In this document: piece by piece, positions 41,385-50,835 of the stretch
Numbering within the stretch: position 1 is the first letter of the stretch
How the letters are laid out: every line of letters starts with the position of its first letter
Source: Gemmatimonadota bacterium
GTDB taxonomy: Bacteria; Gemmatimonadota; Gemmatimonadetes; Longimicrobiales; RSA9
Direction: 5' to 3'
NCBI GenBank assembly: GCA_007126035.1
Contig: SLCC01000086.1
Location: forward strand, 1 to 64,000
DNA length: 64,000 bases
Made by a program: the position numbers and the translations under genes
The notes under the pieces: generated by a model
What the model saw: only the letters and a program-made list of their open reading frames with translations
Told to the model about the DNA's origin: nothing
Databases searched by the model: none

Positions 41385-41557
41385 ATCGGATGACTCCATT
41401 TCTTCGCGGGCCCTGAGGGCCGTGGATCTGACAGTAGCGGCACTGCTTACGGCAACCATCGGGCCGCTGGTCGGCATTGACACCCCCCTGATGAAGCCCA
41501 TACAATCCGATCCCCCGCGATCCGCCGAGAGAACCGGTCAGCTGGAATGGAGGAGTC

Positions 41558-43666
41558 ATGGCCACCGCGAAGGAATACAGCACGGACAGGATCCGTAACA
41601 TCGCCGTATTGGGACATGGCGGCTCGGGCAAGACGACGCTGATAGACGCGCTCTGCTTCGTCGCCGGCTCGAGCCGCCGCCACGGGAAGGTGGGTGAAGG
41701 TACCGCCCTCACGATGTACTCGCCCGAGGAGATAGATCACGGCATATCCATGCAGACGGCCATTGGTTACGCCGAGTGGGAAGGCACCAAGCTCAATCTG
41801 CTGGACACTCCCGGTTACATGGATTTCACCGGCGAGGCGCTGGCAGCGACGAGGGTAGCCGATGGGGCTGTGCTTGTCCTCGGCGCCACGTCAGGCGTCG
41901 AGGTGGGTACCGAGAAGGTCTGGGAATACTGTGAGGAGCGGAGGATTCCCAGACTTTTTTTCGTCTCCATGATGGACAAGGAGCACGCCGATTTCGACGG
42001 GGTCTACCAGAAGGTCAAGGAGCAGTTGACGGAGAAGGTGGTCCCGGTGGAGATGCCCATCGGTGCCGGTGAGGATTTCCGTGGCATCATCGACCTCTTC
42101 AGCGGTCGGGCCCGCATGTACAAGGGTGACAGCCTGACCGGCGAGTACGAGGAGGCGGACATCCCGGCGGAGAAGCAGGACCAGTTCGAGGAGTGGCGCA
42201 CGGAGCTGATGGAGACGATCGCCACCACGGACGACGCACTGTTGGAGGCGTACCTGGAGGGCGGCGATATCGACCGGGACCAGGCCATTTCCGCGCTGAA
42301 GGCGGCCATGCAGGACGGGGAGATCTTCCCGTTGTTCTGTGGCGCCCCCGAGAAGGCGTGGGGCGTGCGGGCGTTGGGGGGCAAGCTGGTGGAGCTCATA
42401 CCGAGCCCGGCGGAGGCCCGGCCCGAGACGGCGCAGCGGCCGAACATCGACCAGGTGGTGGAATTGAAGGTGGACGATGGGGAACCCTTCGCCGCGCTGG
42501 TCTACAAGACGTTGAGCGAGCCTCATGTGGGCGAGCTGAGCTTCTTCCGCATCTACAGCGGAACGGCGGAGAGCGGCCTGGAGGTGCTCAACGCCAACAA
42601 GGAGGCGCCGGAGAAGCTGTCCCACATCTCGATATCCCAGGGCAAGGAGCGGCACGAGGTCTCGCGACTGCACGCGGGCGACATCGGAGTGGTGGCCAAG
42701 CTGAAGCAAACGGGGACGAACGATACGCTCTGCAGCCCATCGCGGCCGGTGATACTGGACCCCGTCCGGTTCCCGGAGCCCGACATCTCCGTGGCCATCC
42801 GGGCTGCGAGCCGGAGCGACGAGGACAAGCTGGGTATCGGGCTGTCCCGCCTGAGCGACGAAGACCCCACCTTCATCAGCGGTTACGAGCCGGAGATCCG
42901 TCAGACCATCATCCGGGGTCTGGGCGAGCTCCACCTCCAGGTCCAGATGGAGCGGCTGAAGCGGAAGTACGGCGTCGAGGTCAACACGGAGCAGCCGCGG
43001 ATCAACTATCGGGAGACGATCCGGAAGGAGGCCGCCGCACCGGGCCGCTACAAGAAGCAGACTGGTGGCCGCGGCCAGTTCGGTGACTGTCACATCCGTC
43101 TGAAGCCAATGCCCCGCAATTCAGGCTACGAGTTCGTCGACGCCATCACCGGCGGCGTGATCCCGGGCAAGTTCATCCCCTCGGTGGACAAGGGGATCCA
43201 GGAGGCGGCCCGCCGTGGCGTGGTGGCCGGGTTCCCGCTGGTGGACTTCCAGGCGGAGTGTTACGACGGCTCCTACCACAGTGTGGACTCCAGCGACGTG
43301 GCCTTCCAGGTGGCGGGCTCCATGGCGTTCAAGAAGGCGGCCCAGGACGCGGCGCCGGTCATTCTCGAGCCCATCGTGGAGGTGGAGATCAACACGCCCG
43401 AGGAGTACATGGGCGACATCATGGGTGACCTGAACCAGCGGCGGGGCAAGATCCTGGGCATGGATACCCAGGGATCGAAGACCATCATCCGCGCGTTGGT
43501 GCCGGAGGCGGAGCTCTACAAGTATGCCACCACCCTGCGCTCCATGAGCCACGGCCGGGCCATCCATACCAGGCGGTTCCACGGTTACGAGGACGTCCCC
43601 CCCAACGTGGCGGAGAAGGTGATCGCGGAGACGAAGCGGGAGGCGGCGGAGGAGGTGCACGCATAG
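41558..43666 (+). CDS. Elongation factor G paralogue (EF-G2-like)
   Basis: 702 residues, EF-G length and domain order. G1 is 'GHGGSGKTTLIDAL' rather than the AHIDAGKTT of housekeeping EF-G. G3 is 'DTPGYMDF' (Tyr at the catalytic His position), as in EF-G2-type paralogues. G4, normally NKxD, reads S137-M-M-D140 in 'FFVSMMDKEHADF'. Domains II-V are intact ('GELSFFRIYSG', 'GLGELHLQVQMERLKRKYGVEV', 'QTGGRGQFGDCHIRL', 'EVEINTPEEYMGDIMGDLNQRRGKILGM'). It is therefore a ribosome-associated paralogue, perhaps with altered nucleotide affinity; its role (recycling, stress or translocation backup) cannot be told from sequence. Divergent from the beta-barrel gene. Confidence 0.9.
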   Translation: MATAKEYSTDRIRNIAVLGHGGSGKTTLIDALCFVAGSSRRHGKVGEGTALTMYSPEEIDHGISMQTAIGYAEWEGTKLNLLDTPGYMDFTGEALAATRVADGAVLVLGATSGVEVGTEKVWEYCEERRIPRLFFVSMMDKEHADFDGVYQKVKEQLTEKVVPVEMPIGAGEDFRGIIDLFSGRARMYKGDSLTGEYEEADIPAEKQDQFEEWRTELMETIATTDDALLEAYLEGGDIDRDQAISALKAAMQDGEIFPLFCGAPEKAWGVRALGGKLVELIPSPAEARPETAQRPNIDQVVELKVDDGEPFAALVYKTLSEPHVGELSFFRIYSGTAESGLEVLNANKEAPEKLSHISISQGKERHEVSRLHAGDIGVVAKLKQTGTNDTLCSPSRPVILDPVRFPEPDISVAIRAASRSDEDKLGIGLSRLSDEDPTFISGYEPEIRQTIIRGLGELHLQVQMERLKRKYGVEVNTEQPRINYRETIRKEAAAPGRYKKQTGGRGQFGDCHIRLKPMPRNSGYEFVDAITGGVIPGKFIPSVDKGIQEAARRGVVAGFPLVDFQAECYDGSYHSVDSSDVAFQVAGSMAFKKAAQDAAPVILEPIVEVEINTPEEYMGDIMGDLNQRRGKILGMDTQGSKTIIRALVPEAELYKYATTLRSMSHGRAIHTRRFHGYEDVPPNVAEKVIAETKREAAEEVHA

Positions 43667-43685
43667 CGGGACAGGGTTGGAGATC

Positions 43686-44276
43686 ATGGGCGCACATTCT
43701 ATAAGAGCAGCCTCTCTTGCGGTGGTAGTGGCGGTCATGGCCACAGTGGCCGGTCCCCTGGACGGCCAGGCGCTGGGCATCCCGATAAGCGTGGACGTCA
43801 GGGCGGAAGGGGCGTTCCCTGTGGGCGACTTCGGCGATGTGGCCGACCCGGGCTTCGGCCTGAGCGCTGGTGTGGCAGTGGGCATCTTCCCGCTGGTAGG
43901 GCTGTACGGCAGCTATTCGGACATCCGGTTCGGTGGCGGTTGGACCGGCGATGATCCCGCCGATGCCAGGGACTCGGGCTTCGCTGCGGGTGTGTCTGTG
44001 GCCATACCTGGCTGGCCGTGGCTCGATCCGTGGCTGGGCGGCGGCTTGCTGTTCCATCACCTTCAGCTGGATGGCTCGGGGCAGGGCATCAGCGAGGACC
44101 TGGGCTTCGAGGTCGGTGGTGGCGTGGCCATACCGATAGCCACGGGGATGAGGCTGAGCCCCGCCATCAACTACCGACACTACGGCGCCAGCATCCAGGA
44201 TCGGCCGGACATCGCGGTCCAGGACGTCACGGTGCAACACCTGTCCCTGGGGCTGGGGCTCAACATCGTCTTCTGA
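43686..44276 (+). CDS. Outer-membrane beta-barrel protein
   Basis: 196 residues from ATG 43686, 19 bp after the EF-G2-like stop. Sec signal ending 'VAGPLDGQA', then barrel strands: 'ISVDVRAEGAFPVGDFGDVADPGFGLSAGVAVGIFPLVGLYGSYSDIRFG', 'PWLDPWLGGGLLFHHLQL', 'LGFEVGGGVAIPIA', 'PAINYRHYG' and a final 'LSLGLGLNIVF' ending in Phe. It shares the 'PVGDFGDVADPGF' / 'PTGDYSDLADVGF' segment with the barrel at 40830, so the two flank the EF-G gene as diverged paralogues. Confidence 0.87.
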   Translation: MGAHSIRAASLAVVVAVMATVAGPLDGQALGIPISVDVRAEGAFPVGDFGDVADPGFGLSAGVAVGIFPLVGLYGSYSDIRFGGGWTGDDPADARDSGFAAGVSVAIPGWPWLDPWLGGGLLFHHLQLDGSGQGISEDLGFEVGGGVAIPIATGMRLSPAINYRHYGASIQDRPDIAVQDVTVQHLSLGLGLNIVF

Positions 44277-44313
44277 GCCCCGGTGAGACTCTGTGGGCGG
44301 CCACGGAGCTGCA

Positions 44314-44349
44314 CCCGGGTTGGCGGGGCCACCCCAGGGGCGACCCGGG
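44314..44349. terminator. Possible hairpin between convergent genes
   Basis: CCCGGGT...ACCCGGG (7-bp arms, 22-bp loop containing GGGG/CCCC that can extend the stem) between the beta-barrel stop (44276) and the convergent nitrilase stop (44358). No T tract. In DNA this GC-rich, chance is not excluded. Confidence 0.35.
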
Positions 44350-44357
44350 GGCCAGCT

Positions 44358-45305
44358 TCAGCGGCGGTCGGTGTGGCGGACTGTCAATTCGAACAGGTCC
44401 AGGCGCTGGTAGTGGCCGCTCACGTCCAGGGTCATGGCCTCTTCCACGTTGCGACGGTAGTCCAGCTCGGCCACCAGGATGCCGGGCTCGTCGTAGAGCG
44501 GCCCGGCCAGGTAGGAGCCGTCCGGCGCGATTATGGCGCTCCCGCCCCGGAGGAGCAGCTGGTCAGGTGAGGTGACCTTCTCCGGGCTCGGCTCCAGATC
44601 CGGCGGCAGGTCCCGGGCCCGCATCAGCTGTCCGGCGGCGACGACGTGGCAGCGGCCCTCGAAGGCGTAGCATCGGCTGGCCTCCTGGTGGATACCATGG
44701 ACGCCGACCACGGCGGACCACACGGCCACGTGCACGTCCTCGCCGGAGTCGTGCATGATCTGCCGGGCCAATGGGTTCCAGTGCTCCCAGCATATGAGTC
44801 CGCCCAGCCGACCGGCTGGGGTATCCACGGCCTCGAGCCCGGCGGTGTCACCGGGTCCCCACACCAGCCGCTCCGTGTACGTTGGGTTGAGCTTGCGGTG
44901 GTGGTTGAGGAGCGAGCCGTCGGGGCCGATGGTGAGGAGCGTGTTGAAGAGGGTGCTCCGGCCGGGACCCTTCGCCACCCGCTCGCTCACTCCCACCACC
45001 AGGGTGATCTCCAGGTCCCGTGCCACGGAGGCCAGCTCGGCGAAGGAGTCGCCCTCCACCACCACGCTGTTTTCCACCAGGCGTAGGAAGGTCTCCTTGA
45101 CTGGCGGGTGGTCCCAGAGCCCCGCGTCCCGGCAATAGTCCAACCAGGCAGGGTAGCCTGGCAGCCAGGTCTCGGGGAACACCACCAGGGAGGCGCCCCT
45201 GCCCGCCGCCTCCGTCGCCAGCTTCCGTGTCTGCTCCAGTCCCGCCTTCAGCTCGCCCGGCTGCTCCGCCTGCACCACCGCCGCCGTCACTCGGTCCATG
45301 ATCAC
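44358..45305 (-). CDS. Nitrilase / carbon-nitrogen hydrolase
   Basis: 315 residues with the complete Glu-Lys-Cys triad: 'VVFPETWLPGYPAWLD' (Glu), 'HHRKLNPTYTERLVWGPGD' (Lys) and 'GGLICWEHWNPLARQIM' (Cys). The 'CWEHWNPL' context and 'PTYTERLVWG' are those of the aliphatic/aryl nitrilase and cyanide-dihydratase branch rather than amidases. 'EASRCYAFEGRCHVVAAGQL' and a C-terminal tail follow. It would convert nitriles to carboxylic acids plus ammonia in the cytosol. 91 bp downstream of the MBL hydrolase gene, same strand. Confidence 0.92.
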   Translation of the reverse strand: MIMDRVTAAVVQAEQPGELKAGLEQTRKLATEAAGRGASLVVFPETWLPGYPAWLDYCRDAGLWDHPPVKETFLRLVENSVVVEGDSFAELASVARDLEITLVVGVSERVAKGPGRSTLFNTLLTIGPDGSLLNHHRKLNPTYTERLVWGPGDTAGLEAVDTPAGRLGGLICWEHWNPLARQIMHDSGEDVHVAVWSAVVGVHGIHQEASRCYAFEGRCHVVAAGQLMRARDLPPDLEPSPEKVTSPDQLLLRGGSAIIAPDGSYLAGPLYDEPGILVAELDYRRNVEEAMTLDVSGHYQRLDLFELTVRHTDRR

Positions 45306-45396
45306 CGCACCCCGGTTCTATCTCAGGTCACTGTGGGCTCGTTGTCGCCGGCGCAGAATGCGGGGGCGATGAGGTCCGGGCAAGAGACGGTGTGGT

Positions 45397-46131
45397 TCAG
45401 CGCAGCACGACTGCCGCGCCGTCGTACGCGAAGGAAGCCTCCACGCCTCGTTCGCGGGCCATGTCATCGAGCTGTTCGGCCAGGCGGGCCGGGTCACCGG
45501 TCACCACCTCCTTGCCGCAATGAGTGATCATTGCCCGGGGCACGCCCTCCTTCTGGCACCAGGTGAGTTGGGTGCGGACGGGCGCGTGGCCGATGAGCCG
45601 GTCGTCGCGCCTGCGGACGAACGACCGGGTCATGGAGGCGCCGTCGCCGATGTAGAGCCGGCAGCCACGGAGCGCTTCCGCCCGGTCCTGGATGTAGACC
45701 AGGTCCGGCGCGTAGAATACCGCCACCCGGCCAGCAGTGATCCTGTAGCCCACGGCGGGTGCCCTTATCGAGTGCTCGACGTTGAACGCTTCGAAGTCGA
45801 CGCCGCGGATGGTCACCGGCTGGCGCGGCTCGATACGGTGCCGGTCAGCCGTAGCGATCGGGTAGCGGCCCAGCTCCTTCCACGACTCCGCCGTGGCGAA
45901 TACGGGGGCGGGCGCGCCACCCTTCAGACCCCACGCGTGGTCCGGGTGGGCGTGGGTCACGACCACGGCGTGGGGCCGGGGTCGCAGCTCCCAGATGGCC
46001 TCACGCCAGTCCTCGCCCGCATCGACCATCATCCGAGCGCCCCGGTACTCCACCAGCAGCGCCGTGTGCATGTGGTGTCGGGGCGTGCGCGCGTCGATCT
46101 CGCCGCGCGTGCCCAGGAACGTGAGCTTCAT
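45397..46131 (-). CDS. Metallo-beta-lactamase-fold hydrolase
   Basis: 244 residues beginning 'MKLTFLGTRGEIDARTPRHHMHTALLVEYRGARMMVDAGEDW', with the metal motif 'VVVTHAHPDHAWGLKGG', a later 'NVEHSIRAPAVGYRI' and 'MITHCGKEVV'. The layout resembles the PhnP/RNase Z-like phosphodiesterase branch of the superfamily. Cytosolic, no signal peptide. It starts 49 bp after the DAHP synthase stop and may be the last gene of the trp transcript, though its chemistry has no obvious link to tryptophan. Confidence 0.85.
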   Translation of the reverse strand: MKLTFLGTRGEIDARTPRHHMHTALLVEYRGARMMVDAGEDWREAIWELRPRPHAVVVTHAHPDHAWGLKGGAPAPVFATAESWKELGRYPIATADRHRIEPRQPVTIRGVDFEAFNVEHSIRAPAVGYRITAGRVAVFYAPDLVYIQDRAEALRGCRLYIGDGASMTRSFVRRRDDRLIGHAPVRTQLTWCQKEGVPRAMITHCGKEVVTGDPARLAEQLDDMARERGVEASFAYDGAAVVLR

Positions 46132-46180
46132 GCACGCCGAGCTGTAGCAGGACCCGGGCCGGCAACGGGGCGGCAGAGCC

Positions 46181-47263
46181 TTATCTTGCGATCGCTCTCT
46201 TCATGACTTCCGCCTCGGAGACCACCTGCGCCATGGTTTCCAGGTCGACCGTCTGTGCCGCATCGGAAGCTGCCCGATCCGGTTCCGGGTGCGCCTCGAC
46301 CAGCAGGCCATCTGCGCCGCAGGCGATGGCGGCGCGGGCCAGGGGCCGGACGTAGACCCGTCGTCCCGTGCCATGGCTCGGGTCCACGAGGACGGGCAGC
46401 CGGGTGCGCTCCCTCAACACGGGTATGGCGTTCAGGTCCAGCGTGTTGCGGGTAGCCGTCTCGAAGGTCCTGATGCCTCGCTCGCAGAGGATGACCCGGG
46501 GGTTGCCGGCGGCGACGATGTATTCGGCGGCGCTCAGCCATTCGTCGATGGTGGCGGCCAGCCCTCGTTTCAGCAGTACGGGCCGTCGGGCGCGGCCCAG
46601 CTCCCTGAGCAGCGACGTGTTGTACATGTTCCGGGCGCCGACCTGGAGGACGTCGACGTATCGGGCTGCGATGGGGATCTGGGTGGCGTCCAGGACCTCG
46701 CTTACCAGGAGAAGTCCGTGGGCGGCGGCGGCATCGTGGGCGATGGCGAGCCCCGTCTCGCCCATGCCCTGGAAGCTGTACGGACTGCTCCTGGGCTTGA
46801 ATGCCCCGGCCCGGAGCGCGGCTCCTCCGGCGGCGGCCACGGCCGCGGCCGTGCGGTCCATGGTATCGGCGTCCTCCACGGAGCAGGGTCCGGCGGCGAT
46901 GAACAGCTCCGCCCCGCCGATCCACCTGTCCTTTACCTGGAAGCCGCGTTCCTCGGCGTCGGTGGGAGCGCCGTTGTCCGGATCCCATGCTTCATCTTCC
47001 GGTGCCGCCGTCGCGTGTGGGGCTGCCACCATGGGCGTGGCGCCGTCACCGTTCAGCGTGGCCGACACGCCCGGCATGTCCGCGATCGCCTCTGTGCCCA
47101 CCGGCGTGGTCGGGCTCGACTCCGTACCGGGAGCCGGTCCTGCGGTGGAGAGCACTACCCGCTCTCCGTCCAGCCGCAGGACGCGGATGCCGGTTCTGCT
47201 CAGCCGCTCCACCACGTCCGCGACCTGGGCCTCCGTCGCCGAAGGATCCATGACTATGATCAT
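46181..47263 (-). CDS. aroF: 3-deoxy-D-arabino-heptulosonate 7-phosphate synthase (Thermotoga-like type I)
   Basis: 360 residues from ATG 47263, overlapping trpA as ATGA; the track ORF starts inside trpA. The N-terminal 40 residues ('[39 protein letters not shown]') form the ferredoxin-like regulatory domain known from Thermotoga-type DAHP synthase. Then comes an unusually long Ala/Pro/Thr-rich stretch (about residues 42-110). The barrel begins at 'FIAAGPCSVEDADT' and carries 'AGAFKPRSSPYSFQGMGE', 'VGARNMYN', 'LKRGLAATIDEWLSAAEYI', 'ILCERGIRTFE' and 'VDPSHGTGRR'. It condenses PEP and erythrose-4-phosphate, the first shikimate step, so the operon couples pathway entry to tryptophan output. Confidence 0.94.
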   Translation of the reverse strand: MIIVMDPSATEAQVADVVERLSRTGIRVLRLDGERVVLSTAGPAPGTESSPTTPVGTEAIADMPGVSATLNGDGATPMVAAPHATAAPEDEAWDPDNGAPTDAEERGFQVKDRWIGGAELFIAAGPCSVEDADTMDRTAAAVAAAGGAALRAGAFKPRSSPYSFQGMGETGLAIAHDAAAAHGLLLVSEVLDATQIPIAARYVDVLQVGARNMYNTSLLRELGRARRPVLLKRGLAATIDEWLSAAEYIVAAGNPRVILCERGIRTFETATRNTLDLNAIPVLRERTRLPVLVDPSHGTGRRVYVRPLARAAIACGADGLLVEAHPEPDRAASDAAQTVDLETMAQVVSEAEVMKRAIAR

Positions 47264-48105
47264 GCTGTCGCTCCTGGTTGCTGTCCGGTGGCCTGGTGCT
47301 GGGGGAGCTTGCCGGCCGGGGCCATGGCCCGCCGGAGCGCCCTTACCAGTTCGCCCACTGCCTCGCCGGGCCCGGCCCGGAAGGCGGTATCGACGAGGGC
47401 GCTGCCCACGATGATCCCGTCGGCGACGCCGGCGATGGAGGCGGCGTCGGCGGCAGAGGCTATGCCGAATCCCACGGCCACCGGCGCGGGGCCGGCAGCA
47501 CGGGCCTCCGCCACCCGCCGGCGCAGATCGACGGGATAGGCGCCGGCGCCGGTGACGCCGCGGTGTCGCATGACGTAGACGAAGCCCGTGGTAATCGCGG
47601 CGATCTGCCGGGTCCGGTCGATGCTGGTGTCGGGGCCTGTGAGGAACACCGTTCCGAGCCCGGCAAGGTGCGCCTCCTGGCGAAGGCTGGCGGCGTCGTC
47701 CACCGGCAGGTCGGGGATCAGGAGCCCACTCACCCCCGCCTCCGCCGCGTCCTGGCAGAACCGGTCCGTGCCATAGGCCAGGACGCAATTGAGCGCCACC
47801 ATGAGGACCACGGGGGCGCCGGTGGCAGCGGCGACCCGGGCCGCGCATTCCAGGGTGGCTGCCGTGGTCGCTTCGCCTGCCAGCGCCCGCTCGTAGGCGG
47901 ACTGGATGACGGGACCGTCGGCCAGAGGATCGCTGAAGGGGCTGCCCAGCTCGATGATATCGGCGCCCGCGGCCACGGCGGTCCGGGCCAGCTCCACGGT
48001 GGTGTGGTAGTCAGGGTCGCCGGCGGCCAGGAAGACTATCAGCGCGGCCCGATCTTCAGCGGCCGCCCGTGCGAAGGCCGCGGCGATTCGTTCTGGTCCG
48101 TTCAT
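47260..48105 (-). CDS. trpA: Tryptophan synthase alpha subunit
   Basis: 281 residues. Catalytic Glu in '[22 protein letters not shown]' and catalytic Asp in '[13 protein letters not shown]' are in place, with '[11 protein letters not shown]', '[12 protein letters not shown]' and '[30 protein letters not shown]' (phosphate site). It cleaves indole-3-glycerol phosphate and channels indole to TrpB. ATG 48105 overlaps the trpB stop by 4 bp, and its own stop overlaps the DAHP synthase start by 4 bp. Confidence 0.97.
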   Translation of the reverse strand: MNGPERIAAAFARAAAEDRAALIVFLAAGDPDYHTTVELARTAVAAGADIIELGSPFSDPLADGPVIQSAYERALAGEATTAATLECAARVAAATGAPVVLMVALNCVLAYGTDRFCQDAAEAGVSGLLIPDLPVDDAASLRQEAHLAGLGTVFLTGPDTSIDRTRQIAAITTGFVYVMRHRGVTGAGAYPVDLRRRVAEARAAGPAPVAVGFGIASAADAASIAGVADGIIVGSALVDTAFRAGPGEAVGELVRALRRAMAPAGKLPQHQATGQQPGATA

Positions 48106-49292
48106 GTGGTCCCTCCCGGTACCGAGTCCACGTCCTTGTCCCCACGGCCGGAGAGGCAGACCACCAGGACGCTCTCAGGTCCCAGCCGCCCCGCCCACTC
48201 CATGGCATGGGCCACCGCGTGGGCCGATTCAAGGGCCGGTATGATCCCTTCCCGGAGTGAGAGGGCGGCGAAGGCTGCCCGGGCCGCGTCGTCGCCGACG
48301 CTCAGGTAGCTGGCCCGGCCCACGTCGTGGAGCCACGAATGCTCGGGACCCACGCCCGGGTAGTCCAGGCCGGCGGCCAGGGAGTGGGTGCCCATTATCT
48401 GGCCGTCGCCATCCTGCAGGAGGTATGAGGCCGCGCCGTGAAGCACGCCGGGCCGGCCTCGGGAGATGCTGGCGGCGTGGCGGCCCGGCTCGAGCCCGGC
48501 GCCACCTGCCTCGACGCCCGTCAGCGCCACGTCATGGTCGTCGATGAAGGCGCTGAAGAGGCCGATGGCGTTGCTGCCCCCGCCCACGCACGCCACCAGC
48601 CCGTCGGGCAGCCGGCCCTCGGCCTCCAGGACCTGGGCCCGGGCCTCGGTCCCGATCACGGATTGCAGGGATCGCACGATGGTGGGGTACGGGTGGGGCC
48701 CCACGGCGGAGCCGATGAGGTAGTGGGTGTCCCGGTACGATGACATCCACTCCCGTATGGCCTGGTTGGTGGCCTCCTTCAACGTCCGCGAGCCCGTCTC
48801 CACAGGCACCACCTCGGCGCCCAGCAGCTCCATGCGGACCACGTTCAGGCGCTGTCTGGCCATGTCCGCCGAGCCCATGTAGACTCGGCAGGGCATGCCC
48901 AGTAGAGCGGCGGCGGTAGCGGAGGCCACGCCGTGCTGCCCTGCTCCGGTCTCGGCTATCAGCCGATCCCGACCCAGCTCACGGGCCAGCAGCGCCTGGC
49001 CCAGCGCGTTGTTGAGCTTGTGGCTCCCGGTGTGGCAGAGGTCCTCCCGCTTCAGGTAGATCCGGGCGGCATCGGGTCCCACGAGCCGGCGCGTCCGGTG
49101 GAGTGGCGTGGGTCGTCCCACGTAGGTCCGGAGCAGGGAGGCAAGCCGTGCCTGGAAGGCCGGGTCGGTGGAGACCTGGCTCCAGCCGGCGGCCAGGTCG
49201 TCCAGGGCGGGGATGAGCGTCTCGGGCACATAACGGCCACCGAAGGGGCCGAACCGCCCCGCGTCGGCCCCGGTCACAGGGGTCATGATCAT
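48102..49292 (-). CDS. trpB: Tryptophan synthase beta subunit
   Basis: 396 residues from ATG 49292; the track uses an upstream TTG. The ATG shares one base with the trpF stop (TGATG), the only junction in this operon that is not ATGA. '[15 protein letters not shown]' start, PLP Lys92 in '[22 protein letters not shown]', '[19 protein letters not shown]', '[15 protein letters not shown]' (PLP phosphate loop) and '[12 protein letters not shown]' identify TrpB1, the partner form of TrpA. It condenses indole with serine. Confidence 0.97.
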   Translation of the reverse strand: MIMTPVTGADAGRFGPFGGRYVPETLIPALDDLAAGWSQVSTDPAFQARLASLLRTYVGRPTPLHRTRRLVGPDAARIYLKREDLCHTGSHKLNNALGQALLARELGRDRLIAETGAGQHGVASATAAALLGMPCRVYMGSADMARQRLNVVRMELLGAEVVPVETGSRTLKEATNQAIREWMSSYRDTHYLIGSAVGPHPYPTIVRSLQSVIGTEARAQVLEAEGRLPDGLVACVGGGSNAIGLFSAFIDDHDVALTGVEAGGAGLEPGRHAASISRGRPGVLHGAASYLLQDGDGQIMGTHSLAAGLDYPGVGPEHSWLHDVGRASYLSVGDDAARAAFAALSLREGIIPALESAHAVAHAMEWAGRLGPESVLVVCLSGRGDKDVDSVPGGTT

Positions 49293-50017
49293 CAACTATG
49301 CTCCATTTCCAGGTGGCGGGCTCTGCCCAGGAATGCGGACAGGCTCGCTGGATCCTTGATCCCCGGCGCCGTCTCGACGCCGGACGAAACGTCCACCATG
49401 GCGGGCCGGACCGCCGCCACGGCCTTCGCCAGGTTCTCCGCGGTCAGTCCGCCGGCCAGGGCGACCCGGTCACGAGGCCAGGGCAACCCGCGGACGGAGG
49501 CCCAGTCGAATGTCCGCCCGGTACCACCGAACCGACCCCGCAACGGGGGCGCGTCCAGGAGGAAGGCGTCCGCCGGGTAATCGGCGAAGCGCTCCGGGCC
49601 TTCGGCGGCTCGCACATGGACCGCTCGCAGCAGGCCGGGTGCGCGGCGGCCGGGTGCGGCCGCCCGGGCCGCCTCCATGATGGCCAGGCTCCGGACGGCA
49701 GGCTCACGGCCGGAGAGCTGGACCCAGTCCAGGTCGCAGGCCGCCACGACCTCGGCGACCAGGTCGGGGTCCGGGTCGACGAACACGCCCACCCGGGCCA
49801 CGTGCGGCGGTGCCCCGGACAGCACCTCCGCAGCCCTGGCCGGGTCGACCATGCGCGGGCTCGGCGCCAGGACCACACCCAGGGCCGCGGCCCCCAGTCG
49901 CGCGGCCAGCGCCGCGTCGGCTGGCCTGGTCAGCCCACAGATCTTGACCGCCAACCCGGCCGGCCCTTCGGGCAACGGTCGGGCCGACCTCGCGCCCTCC
50001 GGGAGCACGGGCCTCAT
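49292..50017 (-). CDS. trpF: Phosphoribosylanthranilate isomerase
   Basis: 241 residues from ATG 50017, overlapping trpC as ATGA; the long track ORF extends through trpC in another frame. '[35 protein letters not shown]' contains the catalytic Cys (KICGLT), '[16 protein letters not shown]', '[10 protein letters not shown]', 'FLLDAP' with the catalytic Asp, '[16 protein letters not shown]' and '[14 protein letters not shown]' (phosphate site). It performs the Amadori rearrangement to CdRP. Slightly long at the N-terminus, where about 20 Pro/Gly/Arg residues precede the barrel. Confidence 0.95.
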   Translation of the reverse strand: MRPVLPEGARSARPLPEGPAGLAVKICGLTRPADAALAARLGAAALGVVLAPSPRMVDPARAAEVLSGAPPHVARVGVFVDPDPDLVAEVVAACDLDWVQLSGREPAVRSLAIMEAARAAAPGRRAPGLLRAVHVRAAEGPERFADYPADAFLLDAPPLRGRFGGTGRTFDWASVRGLPWPRDRVALAGGLTAENLAKAVAAVRPAMVDVSSGVETAPGIKDPASLSAFLGRARHLEMEHS

Positions 50018-50835
50018 GGCGTTCCCCGCCGGAGCACCCCGGCGAGCTGACGCAGCCGGACCGGCCGCACCGCCCGGGGCGCCAGGAGCAGCGCCTCTCC
50101 CACCAGCACGGCGTGGGCGCCGGCGTCCCGGACCCGGCGCACGTCGTCCGCCGACCGGATTCCGCTCTCGCTGACCACTACCGCGTGGGCAGGCGCCAGG
50201 GGGGCCAGGCGCTCCGTGACGGCGATGTCCGTGGTGAGGCGACGCAGGTCCCGGTTGTTGATACCGACCATCGTCGCGCCCGCCGCGGCCGCCCGTTCCA
50301 GCTCCTGCTCTGTGTGGACTTCCACGAGGCATTCCAGCCCGGCGACCCTGGCGGCGGCCAGCAGCGACGACAGCTCTCCAGCGTCCAGCATCGCCACGAT
50401 CAGCAGAGCCGCCGCCGCGCCCGCCAGCCGGGCCTCGAAGAGCTGTCCCGCGTCGACGATGAAGTCCTTGCGCAGTACGGGCACCTCCGGCTCGCCTGCC
50501 GCCACCGCTTCCAGGTCGGAAAGGGCGCCGCCGAAGTCGTCGCCGTCGGTGAGCACCGAGAGGGCGACGGCGCCGGCGGACCGGTACCCTGCCGCCACCG
50601 CCGTCGCCTCCTCGCCCGGGGCCAACAGCCCGGCGCTGGGGCTCCGGCGCTTGTACTCCGCCATCACGGCTATCCGGTCGCCGCCGGAGAGGGCCGCCGC
50701 CAGCGATGGCGCAACGGGCAACTCCCGGCACCGCTCCAGCAGGAGCTGGTCGGTGCCATTGTCGCGTGCCTGGCGACGACGACGGACGGCGTCGGCCTTG
50801 CGAGCCAGGAAGCCGCCGGGCGTTGCCGTCCTCAT
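50014..50835 (-). CDS. trpC: Indole-3-glycerol-phosphate synthase
   Basis: 273 residues from ATG 50835, overlapping trpD as ATGA. 'VMAEYKRRSPSAGLL' holds the catalytic Lys and substrate loop, followed by 'VLTDGDDFGGALSDL', 'VPVLRKDFIVDAGQLFEARLAGAAAALLIVAML', 'LECLVEVHTEQELERA', 'GINNRDLRRLTTD', 'VSESGIRSADDV' and 'VLVGEALL'. It closes the indole ring of CdRP. Monofunctional (not fused to TrpF as in enteric bacteria). Confidence 0.97.
   Translation of the reverse strand: MRTATPGGFLARKADAVRRRRQARDNGTDQLLLERCRELPVAPSLAAALSGGDRIAVMAEYKRRSPSAGLLAPGEEATAVAAGYRSAGAVALSVLTDGDDFGGALSDLEAVAAGEPEVPVLRKDFIVDAGQLFEARLAGAAAALLIVAMLDAGELSSLLAAARVAGLECLVEVHTEQELERAAAAGATMVGINNRDLRRLTTDIAVTERLAPLAPAHAVVVSESGIRSADDVRRVRDAGAHAVLVGEALLLAPRAVRPVRLRQLAGVLRRGTP

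Noticed and set aside
41558-43666. Housekeeping EF-G (fusA)
   Set aside because: G1, G3 and G4 motifs differ from canonical EF-G and no rpsL/rpsG/tuf neighbours are present; called a paralogue.
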